This document shows positions 1 through 9,394 of a DNA stretch of 56,613 nt, in pieces. Under the pieces are notes generated by a model. The model was not told the DNA's origin and searched no databases. It saw only the letters and a program-made list of their open reading frames with translations. The number at the start of each line of letters is the position of its first letter. Within the stretch, counting starts at the first letter, position 1. The position numbers and the translations under genes were made by a program. Origin of the DNA: Chara braunii (Eukaryota; Streptophyta; Charophyceae; Charales; Characeae); NCBI GenBank assembly GCA_003427395.1, contig BFEA01000176.1, positions 1,887,252 through 1,943,864 of the forward strand. The letters run 5' to 3'.

Positions 1-90
<90 letters not shown>
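1..90. repeat. (GT)n then (GA)n microsatellite
   Basis: The window opens with about 12 GT units that pass directly into about 33 GA units. It is pure simple sequence with no coding content. It sits at the very start of the window, so it probably marks a point where assembly stopped. Confidence 0.97.
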
Positions 91-93
<3 letters not shown>

Positions 94-275
94 ATTGATT
101 GTCCGATTGATTGATTGATTGATTGATTGACTCAACCAGTCTGTTCAATCAATTAATCGATCGACTGGTTGATTGATTGATTGGCTGATTGATTGATTGG
201 TTGATTGATTGATTGGTTGATTGATTGATTGGCTGATTGATTGATTGGCTGATTGATTGATTGGCTGATTGATTG
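91..275. repeat. (GATT)n tetranucleotide array
   Basis: Interrupted GATT/TGAT repeats with GGTT and GGCT variants every few units. The short reading frame rich in N, Q, S and I across it comes from the repeat alone. A second GATT array lies at 7019-7078. Confidence 0.95.
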
Positions 276-1328
276 AATGAGAGAAGAAAGAAAAAAAGAA
301 AAAAAAAATAGAAAATGAAGAAAAAAACAAGAGACAGAGAGAGAGTCTCACCCTACTCTGGCTTTCATGGACCATGCTCGCTTGCGGGCGTCCGCTAGAA
401 TTGGCGGGAGGAGTTCGGCGTAGATAGTCTTCCACCGACCAAAATTGAGGCCATTTTTTTCCATTTTTTTTCACGTCCAGCCGAACGCCAACCGGTCCCG
501 ACGACCGGTTCGGCGTTCAGCCGAACGTGACATCGTTCGTCCCATACGCCACGTGGCGTGCGCTGATTGACTCTCGCATTTTTTTTATTTTTTTTTATTT
601 TTTTTAGTTTTGGAAGAAGAAGAATTCAGGGGGCTTGTTCGGACCCCACGCCACCCACAAAAAATAATAATAATAAAAAAACTCCACATGTGTGTTACCT
701 TCCGGGGTTTTGAGGGGTCTGAATCTGAGGTCGTTCGACCCCCAAACGCCTCCCCAGACGCCCGCGCATACGAGGCTGGCCCCGGGGCCTCTCGTACGTA
801 CGGCCCGATGACTTTGTGTCATATAATAATTAAATATGTTTATCCCATAATACTTTATGGTTATTTTGTATTTGAGTTCGAATTACAATAGACATTTTAT
901 GGTACTTAAAGTTAATTTTGTAATATTATTCTTTAATATTAAAAAAAAAAAAAAATTGATCGTTTTCTTTGTCATACTTGAATTTTTATTACAAAATAAA
1001 ACTTTGTTATTTTATCTCCATAATCAATTTTACGATCTTATCCTTTTATATTTTTGATAATTTTTTTTTATAATTATCTAATGACTATCCATTTTATTAT
1101 CACGAAGTAAGAATGCGTTAGTTTGAATGTTTTTAATTCCAAATTAAAGTATGGGAGAGAATCAGTTAACATAGCCATAAATTTTCATCTTTTTTTCATG
1201 GTCATTATAAAAAATGCCCAACATATTTTAACCCAGACTTGTCATCAGTCCATAGAGTGAAGACCAAATAAATCAACGAAAAAAAGTAAAAAACTTCATC
1301 AAGAGGGCCTTAAACCCCATGACAAAAG
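276..1328. other. AT-rich intergenic DNA with GC-rich palindromic patches
   Basis: No gene is recognised. At 483-518 there is a hairpin of about 15 bp per arm (GAACGCC-ACCGGTC type, one bulged base). At 700-815 there is a GC-rich patch containing CGTACGTACGG. Between them and after them the DNA is poly(A)/poly(T)-rich. GC-rich tips around an AT core is the design of the short elements further along, so this may be a degraded member. Confidence 0.5.
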
Positions 1329-1515
1329 TGTGTGGTCGGATGATGGTGAAGCACGACTGACCTATGATGTTAATTCTTTCTATTATCCCACGAAGTTTGT
1401 TATGAACGGATCTGGTTTTTTTTTTTTTGTTCACTTCTATGTGGACAATCGCGCTGCTTTTACCATTGTGTTACACTTGTGTTTCATCCTGTGATATCTG
1501 CATTGATCAACATTA
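1329..1515 (+). repeat. Left terminal direct repeat of the retroelement
   Basis: This block matches 5381-5566 along its whole length with scattered substitutions and a longer internal T-run. Shared landmarks are GTGTGTGGTCGGATGATGG at the start, GTTCACTTCTATGTGGACAA in the middle and a GATATMTGCATYGATCAA tract at the end. The leading GGTC and the GACC 25 bases later can pair as a short stem in both copies. Confidence 0.85.
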
Positions 1516-3504
1516 TCGACATGCGAACAAGTGCCTCAACCAGCCAAGGGAGATTGCTTGAAGTTTGGTGGTGGCAAGAACTATGGTTATGCTTCGAAGA
1601 AGAGTCTTTTACAATTAAGATTCCCGAAAAAAATGAAGGTTGTACAAGGGGCCGAGTGATTAGACCCCGAAAGAAGATCCTGATAAAGACCGAGTTACGA
1701 AGAGGGAGAACAACTCAGGATGGATTATCGAAGGGATGATCATTGGGGGAGGACGGACAAAGAAACAGGCAACAACGTTGGTTGGATAGTGGCAGTGAAG
1801 GGATAAAAAAAGGCAAGAGTTAGGAAAGGGCGGGGAAAACAGAGTAAAGTTGATGCTCAGGTAACCCGAATAGTGAAGGGCGTAGACCCATGGGAAGGCG
1901 TTCCCATGAGAGAAAGGTATGCGACGAAAGCACCTATCGAAAGGTTGTGAGAAATACCCTCGGTTCTTTCTATACGGACACACTGAAGGTAATGTGTAAG
2001 GGTACTGGGTTGTCGTTTTACGGAGTTCATGATGCAGTTGACGTCCTTTATGAACTTCGTGTTACTTACTGCTTCCAAGGGAGGAAGTCGTTTGACTCAA
2101 CGTCAGGTAAGTCGACTGATGACGATCAGATGAGGGGTGAGATATAGGATCCCCATGTGGACATTGAAACGTAGGATAAAATCGTAAAATATTTTGTTGG
2201 AATTTCTTGAATATAGACGTTGTTGTAGGTTTAATAGGAAAGTGAGAGGTCTTGTAAGCCTAGTTGATAAGATATTGCGTAATGTTGTGCCTCTACTGAT
2301 CCTGGAAAATGAAATAGGTTGGGGGAGAAAATCCGTTGAATGCTTGTGGGAGGCTTTTGAGAATCATCGTGACAGCTGGGATAACCTAACTCTTTTGTTT
2401 ATGCTTTGATTGACCCTTGGTGTAAGTTAGTCTATGTGAGAAAAGTTGAACGACAACTCAAGGACCATTGGTCAACGCATATTGGAAGAAGTACGTCTAG
2501 TGAACATGCACATAAAAATAAGCTACATGCATGGCTTTAAAAATGGGTTGGGAGTCTTAAGTCGCAGTTCCCCTAGCTATTGTCAAGAAGAGTTACCTCG
2601 AAAACCTGAAGAAAAGGATGATTAGGAGATGGTATCTAGCCTTGAGCGTTAATGGTTGAAAGGATGACCATAACAATAAGAAAAAGAAAAGGAAAGGTAG
2701 GAGGGAGAGGAAAAAGAAACATGTAGAGTTCTATAAGAACGAAAAGGTGCTACGATTCTTTGTGAAAGCTGATAATCATACGAGGAAGTTCTCCGCAACC
2801 ATTGAAAATGTAAGAGGGAGGAAAAACAAAGAGGTTAAATCAAGTGGAAGAAAATTTGGATAGAAGATTGGAGTGTGTGGTAAGGAGGAGGTTTGAGGAC
2901 CCCGAAGTAATAGTCAACGGTAATAAGTTATGACTGAGGCAATTGAGAAGAAACTTGGAGGAAGAGGAATCAATCCGATTTACAAGGGTAAGGGAGAGAT
3001 GGTCAGGCGACCTGAATCTGAAGAAGCTTCTACACTAACTGCTGAAAAGTATCTGGTCAAAAAAGAAATTGGATTCGGTGCATCTTGAGGAATTAGCTAA
3101 CCTGTTTTGTAATACTACTAAGGGTTTTTCTAAAAAAAGTACAGGGAAAAACTTACAAAATATCATTGATTCTGTGGTTAAGAGGAACTTTGGTTTGAGT
3201 TTGTGTAGAAGATTTGTGGTTGGGGTGAAATATGATGAAAAGGTTTCAAGAGTTGAAATTCGTGAATAATGATTTATAAAATCGGTTATCTGTCATATTC
3301 CACTACTGTGACTAAGCTACACTATCAGAAACTCCGACTGGTCTGGAGAAAAAATAGTACAGTCGGAGACCTTCTCCATAAGCATAGGCACATGAGCCGC
3401 CAGATGGCGACGGTCTGCCATTGTGCAGGCTTTGACCTCCCGAAATAGGGAGGACACGTGGTGTTCCGTCTAAGTAGTTGTGATGATGTGGACGAGAGAT
3501 TGTT

Positions 3505-5068
3505 GTGGACGAGAGGTTGTTGAACTCGAGGAATGTTGTACATGCCTTTGAGTGTGCTAAGGAGGAAACAAGTCTGTGCAGGGCATTAAATGATGAGATG
3601 GTTAGAGCAGGATTGGAGGTCAAACAGACCCTACTTGAAGCAAGACGATGGTTTAGGAAAACAAAAGTGAAGAATGATGGTCTGGTCGACAAAGTGGAAG
3701 AGGTGGGAAGGAATGGTTTTATGTCCTATGGACAATAATTATGCGAAGACAGTGGTGATGTGCCCAGTATTGTATGAGAAAGATATGAAGACTACCTTTT
3801 GGGGCAACAAGGTCTTCGACACCATATGGAGAAGGGAGAAGGATACCATAGCCAAAACTAAAATAGACTACAAGAAGAAAGGGTTAAAAACAATCGCTAA
3901 ATGAGATAATAAGGGAGCATGGAGAAATACCTATGTGTCACCAAAGCATAAGGACCCAACCAAATTCCAACCAATGTTGCTCTCCTTCTCTGAGCCTGAA
4001 AAAACCGCCAATTAAAGAGTAGAAAATGCCTTGAACCATCTGCTATTTTCATTGTCGAAGAACAATCACTTTAATATAAAGTTAACCAGTATGCTGAAAG
4101 AGAGGTTGGATGAGATCTGGAAGTGGGCCAAAGGAAAGAAGAATGGTGAACTGAATGGGGTTGCTTACGAAATAAAGGAGATGTTTAGTAAGTTATCCCA
4201 TTAATCGATTTGGAAGGCAATTGACTGGATTCTAGGTACCTTTGAAAAGAAAGGAAGGCGTTTCGTCGATGTAAGAGTGAGAAGTAGAGGTGCCTCGTTC
4301 GGTGAAAAGAAAGATGAGGATGGCTAAAAGAAGTTTCATTGATGTAAGAGTGAGAGGTAGGGGTGCCTCGTTCAATGAAAAGAAAAATGAGGATGGCTAA
4401 AATTAAGCTTTGAATCAATAAGAAATATAGTTGAGTTTAATTTGCAGTATATGGACATGTGGGCTTCAGACAGCCTGAGCAGGCAAAGGGAGGGCATCCC
4501 CATGGGGAAGTCGAGTAGCCACCCTAGCACATGCATTCTCCTCGCATTATGTGAGTCTATATTTTGATAAGACTGGGGAAAGATAAGCAGTGGGTGAAGG
4601 GTATTAGATTAGTAAATGATGTGTCTTTGTACGTTTGGGATGGATGGTAAAGAAAAGGAAGGGGAAGGCAAGGACCCTTTGAAAAAATTTGAAAAGTCCC
4701 ACGACAAGAATCTGACTTTGAAAATGATGGATGGGGTTTTGACCGAGTGAGATTTTATAGGATGTTGTCTGAAGATTAACAGAAGTAGAGTAGAATGTTG
4801 GCATAGTGTGAAACTTTTCGCTAAAATTTGGGAAAAAAAAGGGAGACTAAAATGCAGGTGCTTTCAGGATTTTGTTTCTTACACGAGTGCAAGACAAAAA
4901 TGCACTCTTATCAACGGATTGCTACATAAAATCAAGGAGACAACCTCCTTAGTTGATAGAGTGGGGGAGAGCCTACTCACGCTGAATCATAACCTAAGGG
5001 GGCAGTTGTACCCATGCAAAATGTTCCAGAAAGTCCTTCGCCGCTTCGTAAGGACCCGTGCCCATTAA
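3505..5068 (+). pseudogene. Reverse transcriptase pseudogene, Penelope-like motifs
   Basis: Reading + strand frames in order gives a recognisable RT: a lead-in with LLEARRWF (about 3640), a palm start PKHKDPTKFQPM (about 3943-3978), motif A as YEIKEMFSKL (about 4163-4192), motif B as GIPMGKSSS (about 4493-4520), motif C as LVNDVSLYV (about 4609-4635) and a thumb-like stretch with TLINGLLHKIKE and FQKVLRRFVRT (about 4905-5060). A [D/E]-[V/I]-K-x-[M/L]-F motif A is typical of Penelope-like and telomerase-type RTs rather than LINE or LTR enzymes. It is dead: there is a frameshift near 3720, in-frame stops at about 3902, 4014, 4202 and 4326, motif A has E where the catalytic D is expected, and motif C reads VND instead of VDD. 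A 75-bp tandem duplication also interrupts it. The RT call is fairly firm; the subclass is less so. Confidence 0.65.
4254..4402 (+). repeat. 75-bp tandem duplication inside the RT pseudogene
   Basis: Two adjacent copies carry CGATGTAAGAGTGAGA, then GGTGCCTCGTTC, then GATGAGGATGGCTAAAA, with a few differences between them. The second copy has no counterpart in the RT motif order, so the duplication arose after the element lost function. Confidence 0.85.
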
Positions 5069-5380
5069 TGGGGCCGAGTTGTCAGCAAACAATTTTAGCA
5101 TCGAAGTAGACCGGTAGGAGGTAGAACCTTTTGTCAAGTTTTGTGAACTTGGTTATTTCTTTGCCGAATACCTTATCGAAGCTACTATCCAGTAGGAGTT
5201 TTGTAGTAGGCGTAGGTGTACCGGTTTCCACAAAGAAGTTAGTGTTAGTTCAGACTACTACTAATAGGAATGGGGTTTGTTCTCTTTCCAAAGAGCTTAG
5301 TAGTTGTCGCCAACAACTAACGCTTCGCGTCATTGTCGATAGCGGTCTTGGTAATATCAGGAGTAAAAGGTGGTTCCTGG

Positions 5381-5566
5381 GTGTGTGGTCGGATGATGGT
5401 GAAGCGCGACTGACCTAAGATATTAATTTTTCCAATTATCCTGCGAAGTTTGTTGTGAACGGATTTGTTGTTTTTTCTGTGTTCACTTCTATGTGGACAA
5501 TCTCGTTGCTTTTACTATCGTGTTACACATGTGTTTCACCGTGTGATATATGCATCGATCAATATT
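5381..5566 (+). repeat. Right terminal direct repeat of the retroelement
   Basis: Partner of 1329-1515. It follows the end of the decayed coding region directly and ends just before a copy of the sequence that precedes the left repeat. Confidence 0.85.
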
Positions 5567-6011
5567 ACCTACCCTTAACCCCATGAAAAAGTGTGTTTTC
5601 ATGCAAAATTTGCTCTTTTCAATTTTCAAGATTGCAAGGGATGGTAAAAACATTCATCCCCAACAAACACCAAACTCGACACATGTAGACCTTCACCAAA
5701 AGTAAAACATGGCAAAAAAAAAAGAAAAAAAAATCTAAAACAAAACATCCCAAAATGCACTTTTTAGTTCTAAAGGGGGTAACCAAGGCTGAAAAGTGGG
5801 GGTCCATGTTAACCGCCTGTGTTATGAGACAAAATTTATCTAACAAGAGTTTGAAAAAACTACATTGTAATCTACAAGGAATATTATACGGCTAATTCAT
5901 GGTTACAACTATGAGGGAATCAATATTTAAATAAACCTAGTATGATGCATGAAAATATCAATGAGCCAATAGTGGTTTAGGCTCTCAAAACCTTTATGAA
6001 GCGCAGTCTGG
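5567..6011. other. Unassigned intergenic DNA
   Basis: AT-rich sequence with an A-run at about 5716-5733. Apart from the candidate target duplication of the retroelement (about 5574-5596), I see no feature. Confidence 0.5.
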
Positions 6012-6188
6012 GTTGAAACCTTGTATTGTATTAGTTAATTTTAACCTTTGACGTTGAACCCATATTGAATAATAATAATATAAACATGAATCACAACAAT
6101 AAAGATGACAAGGGTGGTCATCTCGAACGTTCGCGGGGGTTCCGGACGCAGTTAGGAGATGGGGCCCCTTCCGGCCAGTGGTTAAAGG
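6012..6188. repeat. 177-bp unit, copy 1 (artefactual duplication)
   Basis: Reads from GTTGAAACCTTG to GTGGTTAAAGG and appears letter-for-letter identical to 6227-6403. The two copies are separated only by the sequencing adapter at 6189-6226, so the genome probably has one copy. Confidence 0.95.
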
Positions 6189-6226
6189 CTGTCTCTTATA
6201 CACATCTAGATGTGTATAAGAGACAG
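6189..6226. other. Nextera mate-pair junction adapter (vector/adapter contamination)
   Basis: The 38 bases are the 19-bp Tn5 mosaic end CTGTCTCTTATACACATCT followed at once by its reverse complement AGATGTGTATAAGAGACAG. This is the circularisation junction of Nextera mate-pair libraries. It is not genomic sequence. Translation across it gives the SYTHLDVYKRQ string that is common in contaminated protein predictions. Confidence 0.99.
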
Positions 6227-6403
6227 GTTGAAACCTTGTATTGTATTAGTTAATTTTAACCTTTGACGTTGAACCCATATTGAATAATAATAATATAAAC
6301 ATGAATCACAACAATAAAGATGACAAGGGTGGTCATCTCGAACGTTCGCGGGGGTTCCGGACGCAGTTAGGAGATGGGGCCCCTTCCGGCCAGTGGTTAA
6401 AGG
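6227..6403. repeat. 177-bp unit, copy 2 (artefactual duplication)
   Basis: Second copy of 6012-6188, starting directly after the adapter and continuing into unique sequence at 6404. Exact identity and the adapter at the joint indicate a mis-assembled read, not a biological duplication. Confidence 0.95.
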
Positions 6404-6592
6404 TCTGCCAAATCCCATTTTTATGCTTAATTTTTTTATTTTTTTTTATGTTTTTCTTAGATAGTCGACCACTTGGTATACCCACCTGTAAATTTTCATG
6501 TAATTTTGATGAGAAAAATAATTCGTCAAGGAAAAGGGGTTTAGTTGTTTTGGAGCATTCCCCCATTTTGTAATTTAAAAAAATAAAAAAAT

Positions 6593-6774
6593 ACCAGGCT
6601 ACGAGCCAGGCTGCCAGGGTCCCCATATTTTCTCGAGCGGGCTACATGAATCTAAATTGAAAAAAAATATTGCATAGTCACATTAAATTTATTTACCAAG
6701 TTAAAAATAAAAAATAAAAAATATATATTTTTGACCTGGTCGCGCAAGTCGTACCGGACCACTCTAGTAGCCTA
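6593..6774 (-). mobile_element. CTAGGYTACC-family short element, degraded copy
   Basis: It starts with CCAGGCTACGAGCC and ends with ACTCTAGTAGCCTAG, which are imperfect inverted ends of the family. The core keeps the shared text TTGCATAGTCACATTAAATT and TTTACCAAGTT. No target duplication is visible, so the ends may be eroded. Confidence 0.55.
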
Positions 6775-7018
6775 GTTTTTTTGTATATATTTATTTCTTG
6801 ATTACTTGATTTATTGGCTGGGGGGGGGCCTCGCCCCACCAACGAACCAATCAATCACTCAATCCTTTTTTCAGAACCTCCTCCCGTTTTATCCTTTTAA
6901 AAAAAAAAAACATTGTATTATTTATTTTTTTATTGCTTGATTTATTGGTGCGGGGGAGGAGCTCCCCCACCCCCAAAAACCAATCAATCAATCATTTTTT
7001 TAAAAAATATTTATTTGA

Positions 7019-7022
7019 TCGG

Positions 7023-7080
<58 letters not shown>

Positions 7081-7268
7081 GGAAGGAAGTCGTTCCTCCC
7101 CCACACACACTCACACATACACACACACACACACACACGAGCGCGCAGACACACAACAACATACACACACATATGAGCATACACACACACACGCACACAT
7201 AAACGCACTCACACGCAAATACTAAGGAGGTGGGCGACCCTCCCCGAACCAATCAATCAATGAATCAA

Positions 7269-7313
<45 letters not shown>

Positions 7314-7440
7314 AATGATATTGATTAATTGATTGAATTGTTTACTGTCAGGAGTTCGCACCCCGCTCATGCACACACACACGCACAAACGCATACACAT
7401 ACATATATACACACACTCGCACACACTCGCAGACACGCAC
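7019..7440. repeat. Cluster of microsatellites: GATT, CA and TA
   Basis: (GATT)n at 7019-7078, an interrupted (CA)n with CG interruptions at about 7101-7215, (TA)n at about 7272-7307, and a second (CA)n-like tract at about 7370-7440. Short frames rich in V and C here come from the CA repeat. No gene is seen. Confidence 0.95.
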
Positions 7441-7689
7441 ATACATAAACATTAACTTTTAGTTCCCAAACGGCGTCTGCTGAACGAAATTCCACAGGTC
7501 GTATCACCCTTTTCATAGAGGCTTCCATGCAAAACGATTGCACCGAAGAATTTACTTTCAACGTAACACTTCGTTGATGGGTAAGGGAGAAATAATCGAA
7601 TATGATCCATGCACACACGCACAACTCGCGAAGGGAGGGCACGTCTAGCTGTTCGGCGGAGAAATGGTTCTCATGCTTAAATATGAAAA

Positions 7690-8160
7690 ATATATATATA
7701 TATTATACCCCCTCATCAACAATAGAGGGTAACCGGTGTTCGGGACGGGATGAACGCGAACCAAATTCCTTACCAAATTAAAAAAATAATATAAAATAAA
7801 ATAATTAAAAATTAAAAATAAAAATAATAATAATTAAAACTACCGAGTGTGCAAAACCGTTTTCGACATGAACATCTTTGGAGATTGTTTTTTTTTTTTG
7901 CATAGCCAAATGACATGCAACTTTACATATGTGTACTTCACATAATACAAAACTCATGCAAAAAATTACAAAAAATAATAAAATATTTGAGGCACCAAAA
8001 TAAAATCACAACAAACAATAAAAAGTGAAAACATATGTGTACTTCACATAATACAAAACTCATGCAAAGTATCTGAGCAAGTGTTCACACCGCCATCTTT
8101 TACGATTTTTCTCTTTTTTTGGCTTGGAAAAATGCCTTGAAAGTTTATATACATGTAGCG
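7690..8160. repeat. Remnant of the CGAACGTTCG-tipped repeat family
   Basis: The order TTCCTTACCAAATT, an A/T-rich TAATAATAATT stretch, CGAGTGTGCAAAACCGTTTT, CATCTTTGG, then a T-run and ACATATGTGTACTTCACATA matches 56220-56440 (TTCTTTACCAAATT to ATATGTGTGTCTTACATA) and 20130-20290. Within it, CATATGTGTACTTCACATAA occurs twice (about 7926 and 8032), an internal duplication of about 106 bp. There is no coding content. Confidence 0.65.
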
Positions 8161-8224
8161 CATGTTCGACACACCTTGTAAAAAACAATTAAAAAAAAAT
8201 TGGCCCCGAAATATTTTTTGGCGG

Positions 8225-8656
8225 GGGCCGCGGGGCCCCCCGAACGTTCGGCCTGGTAACCATGTCTATACATATATATTGTACCTAGGCTACCAGAGTG
8301 GTCCAGGTCAGTTATTCTAAATTTGGTAAGGAATTTCGATGTGACCCTAAGGCAAAAGTTATTCAGTTTATTTTTCTGTATAACATAGTTGTTTTTTAGA
8401 GATTTTGGGTTTTTTTGGTTGGGATCTTCCATGGTCCTTGCACGGTCGGGCCGCGCTCGGGAAACGGCCCAGCTGGTAGCCTAGTATTGTACAAAATTTA
8501 GATATGACCCTAAGGGATACAAGCTGTTTAGTTTCTATTTATCCATAAGATAATTTTTTAAAGTTCAACATATTTTTTCTGTTGGTACCGTCCTTGGTCC
8601 CTTCACAGCTAAGTTGCCTAGACAAAGAAGGTGATCCGGGCGGCCCGACTGGTAGC
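8225..8656 (+). mobile_element. Older family copy that hosts a nested element
   Basis: Once the 200-bp element at 8285-8484 and one 8-bp duplicate are set aside, the flanks read on as one older family copy: a GC-rich tip with CGAACGTTCGGCCTGGTAACC to the left, the core AAAATTTAGATATGACCCTA to the right, and the inverted end CTGGTAGCCTAC at 8645-8656. The core is more diverged than in the inserted copy. The left boundary is uncertain. Confidence 0.5.
8285..8484 (+). mobile_element. CTAGGYTACC-family MITE, 200 bp, with perfect 8-bp TSD
   Basis: Starts CTAGGCTACCAGAGTGG and ends CCAGCTGGTAGCCTAG, giving 12-bp terminal inverted repeats. It is flanked by TATTGTAC at 8277-8284 and again at 8485-8492, a perfect 8-bp target duplication. 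The AT-rich core contains GGAATTTCGATGTGACCCTA and GCAAAAGTTATTCAGTTTAT. There is no reading frame, so it is non-autonomous. An 8-bp duplication is the hallmark of the hAT superfamily; that placement is inference. Confidence 0.85.
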
Positions 8657-8678
8657 CTACATCAAAAAATAAATTAAT

Positions 8679-9045
8679 CTATGTTACCAGTTGTCCGATG
8701 GCAGGACGTTCTGGCCGGACATCATGGGCGGACAGTCAGGGTGTCCCGGACGTCCGGGCCCAGACAACTCAATTTTTAGCAATTACAAACATTAAAAAAA
8801 ACAAAAAATGGGGGGTTCTTTTAAATTTATTTTTTATTTTACACTTTGCACCGAATTTCGATATCATCTCAAGGCAAAAGTTGTTCAGTTTAGTTTTCTG
8901 CATAACATAGTTTTTTTTCATAATTTTTTTAGGACAGTTTTTTTTTTTTTTGCGTTCGGGTTCGGACAGACTGCCCGGGGAGGATGTCCGAGCAGACAAC
9001 CCCGGACGGTCGGGGGGTTCCCGGACGTCCGATCAGGTAACCTAG
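8679..9045 (+). mobile_element. CTAGGYTACC-family MITE, GGACGTCC subtype, 367 bp
   Basis: Starts CTATGTTACCAGTTGTCCGA and ends TCCGATCAGGTAACCTAG, flanked on both sides by AAATTAAT (8671-8678 and 9046-9053), a perfect 8-bp target duplication. The tips are rich in GGACGTCCG and CGGACA motifs that can fold on themselves. The core carries the family text CCGAATTTCGATATCATCTC and GCAAAAGTTGTTCAGTTTAG. No coding capacity. Confidence 0.85.
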
Positions 9046-9053
9046 AAATTAAT

Positions 9054-9370
9054 TGAATTTCTCATTCCATTTAACACGATGCTAAGGGGTTCTGAACGTT
9101 AGGGAGTTTGGGTTTTCATGCGTTTAGCCGGGGTAGAAACTCGGTTATCTGGAAGAAGATGATAATACAAGTCTTAAGCCGCCACTAACCCCACGTCCTC
9201 AATTAGGGGGGACTCGTAGCAAAGGTTCAAGAAGGCTACCAAATGTACAGTGGGGAGAACCAGGGGAGTGGCAAAAATAGAGAATATGTCAAATTGCCGC
9301 TGCAATTTCTTTTTCTATATAACATAGTTTTTTTTCAAATTGTTTTTTTTTTTTTAACATTCTTTGTTAA
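9054..9370. other. Unassigned, with a short family-core fragment
   Basis: No gene is seen. About 9305-9355 (TTTTCTATATAACATAGTTTT then T-runs) resembles the core of the nearby MITE family, without recognisable ends. Confidence 0.4.
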
Positions 9371-9394
9371 TTGTATGACCATTGGTAGGTTTAT

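Larger units (their letters stand above)
1329..5566 (+). mobile_element. Decayed retroelement with direct terminal repeats (Penelope-like candidate)
   Basis: A segment of about 4.2 kb is bounded by two similar direct repeats (1329-1515 and 5381-5566) and contains one degenerate reverse-transcriptase reading direction (+). The flanks also resemble each other: CTTAAACCCCATGACAAAAG just before the left repeat and CTTAACCCCATGAAAAAG just after the right one, a candidate target duplication of about 20 bp. Terminal direct repeats plus a reverse transcriptase lacking gag, protease, RNase H and integrase signs fit a Penelope-like element, whose pseudo-LTRs are known; this class is inferred. No GIY-YIG endonuclease is visible between the RT and the right repeat. 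A decayed basic, lysine-rich stretch lies at about 2680-2860. Confidence 0.6.

Noticed and set aside
5381-5420. Possible hammerhead ribozyme in the retroelement terminal repeat (GGATGA, GAA and a GGTC/GACC stem)
   Set aside because: The core would need CUGAUGA and a helix II followed by GAAA; here U is G and no helix II can form, so it is not supported.
6065-6253. Frame containing SYTHLDVYKRQ
   Set aside because: Translation of the Nextera adapter, not a protein.
7011-7252. V/C-rich minus-strand frames
   Set aside because: They arise from CA and GATT microsatellites.
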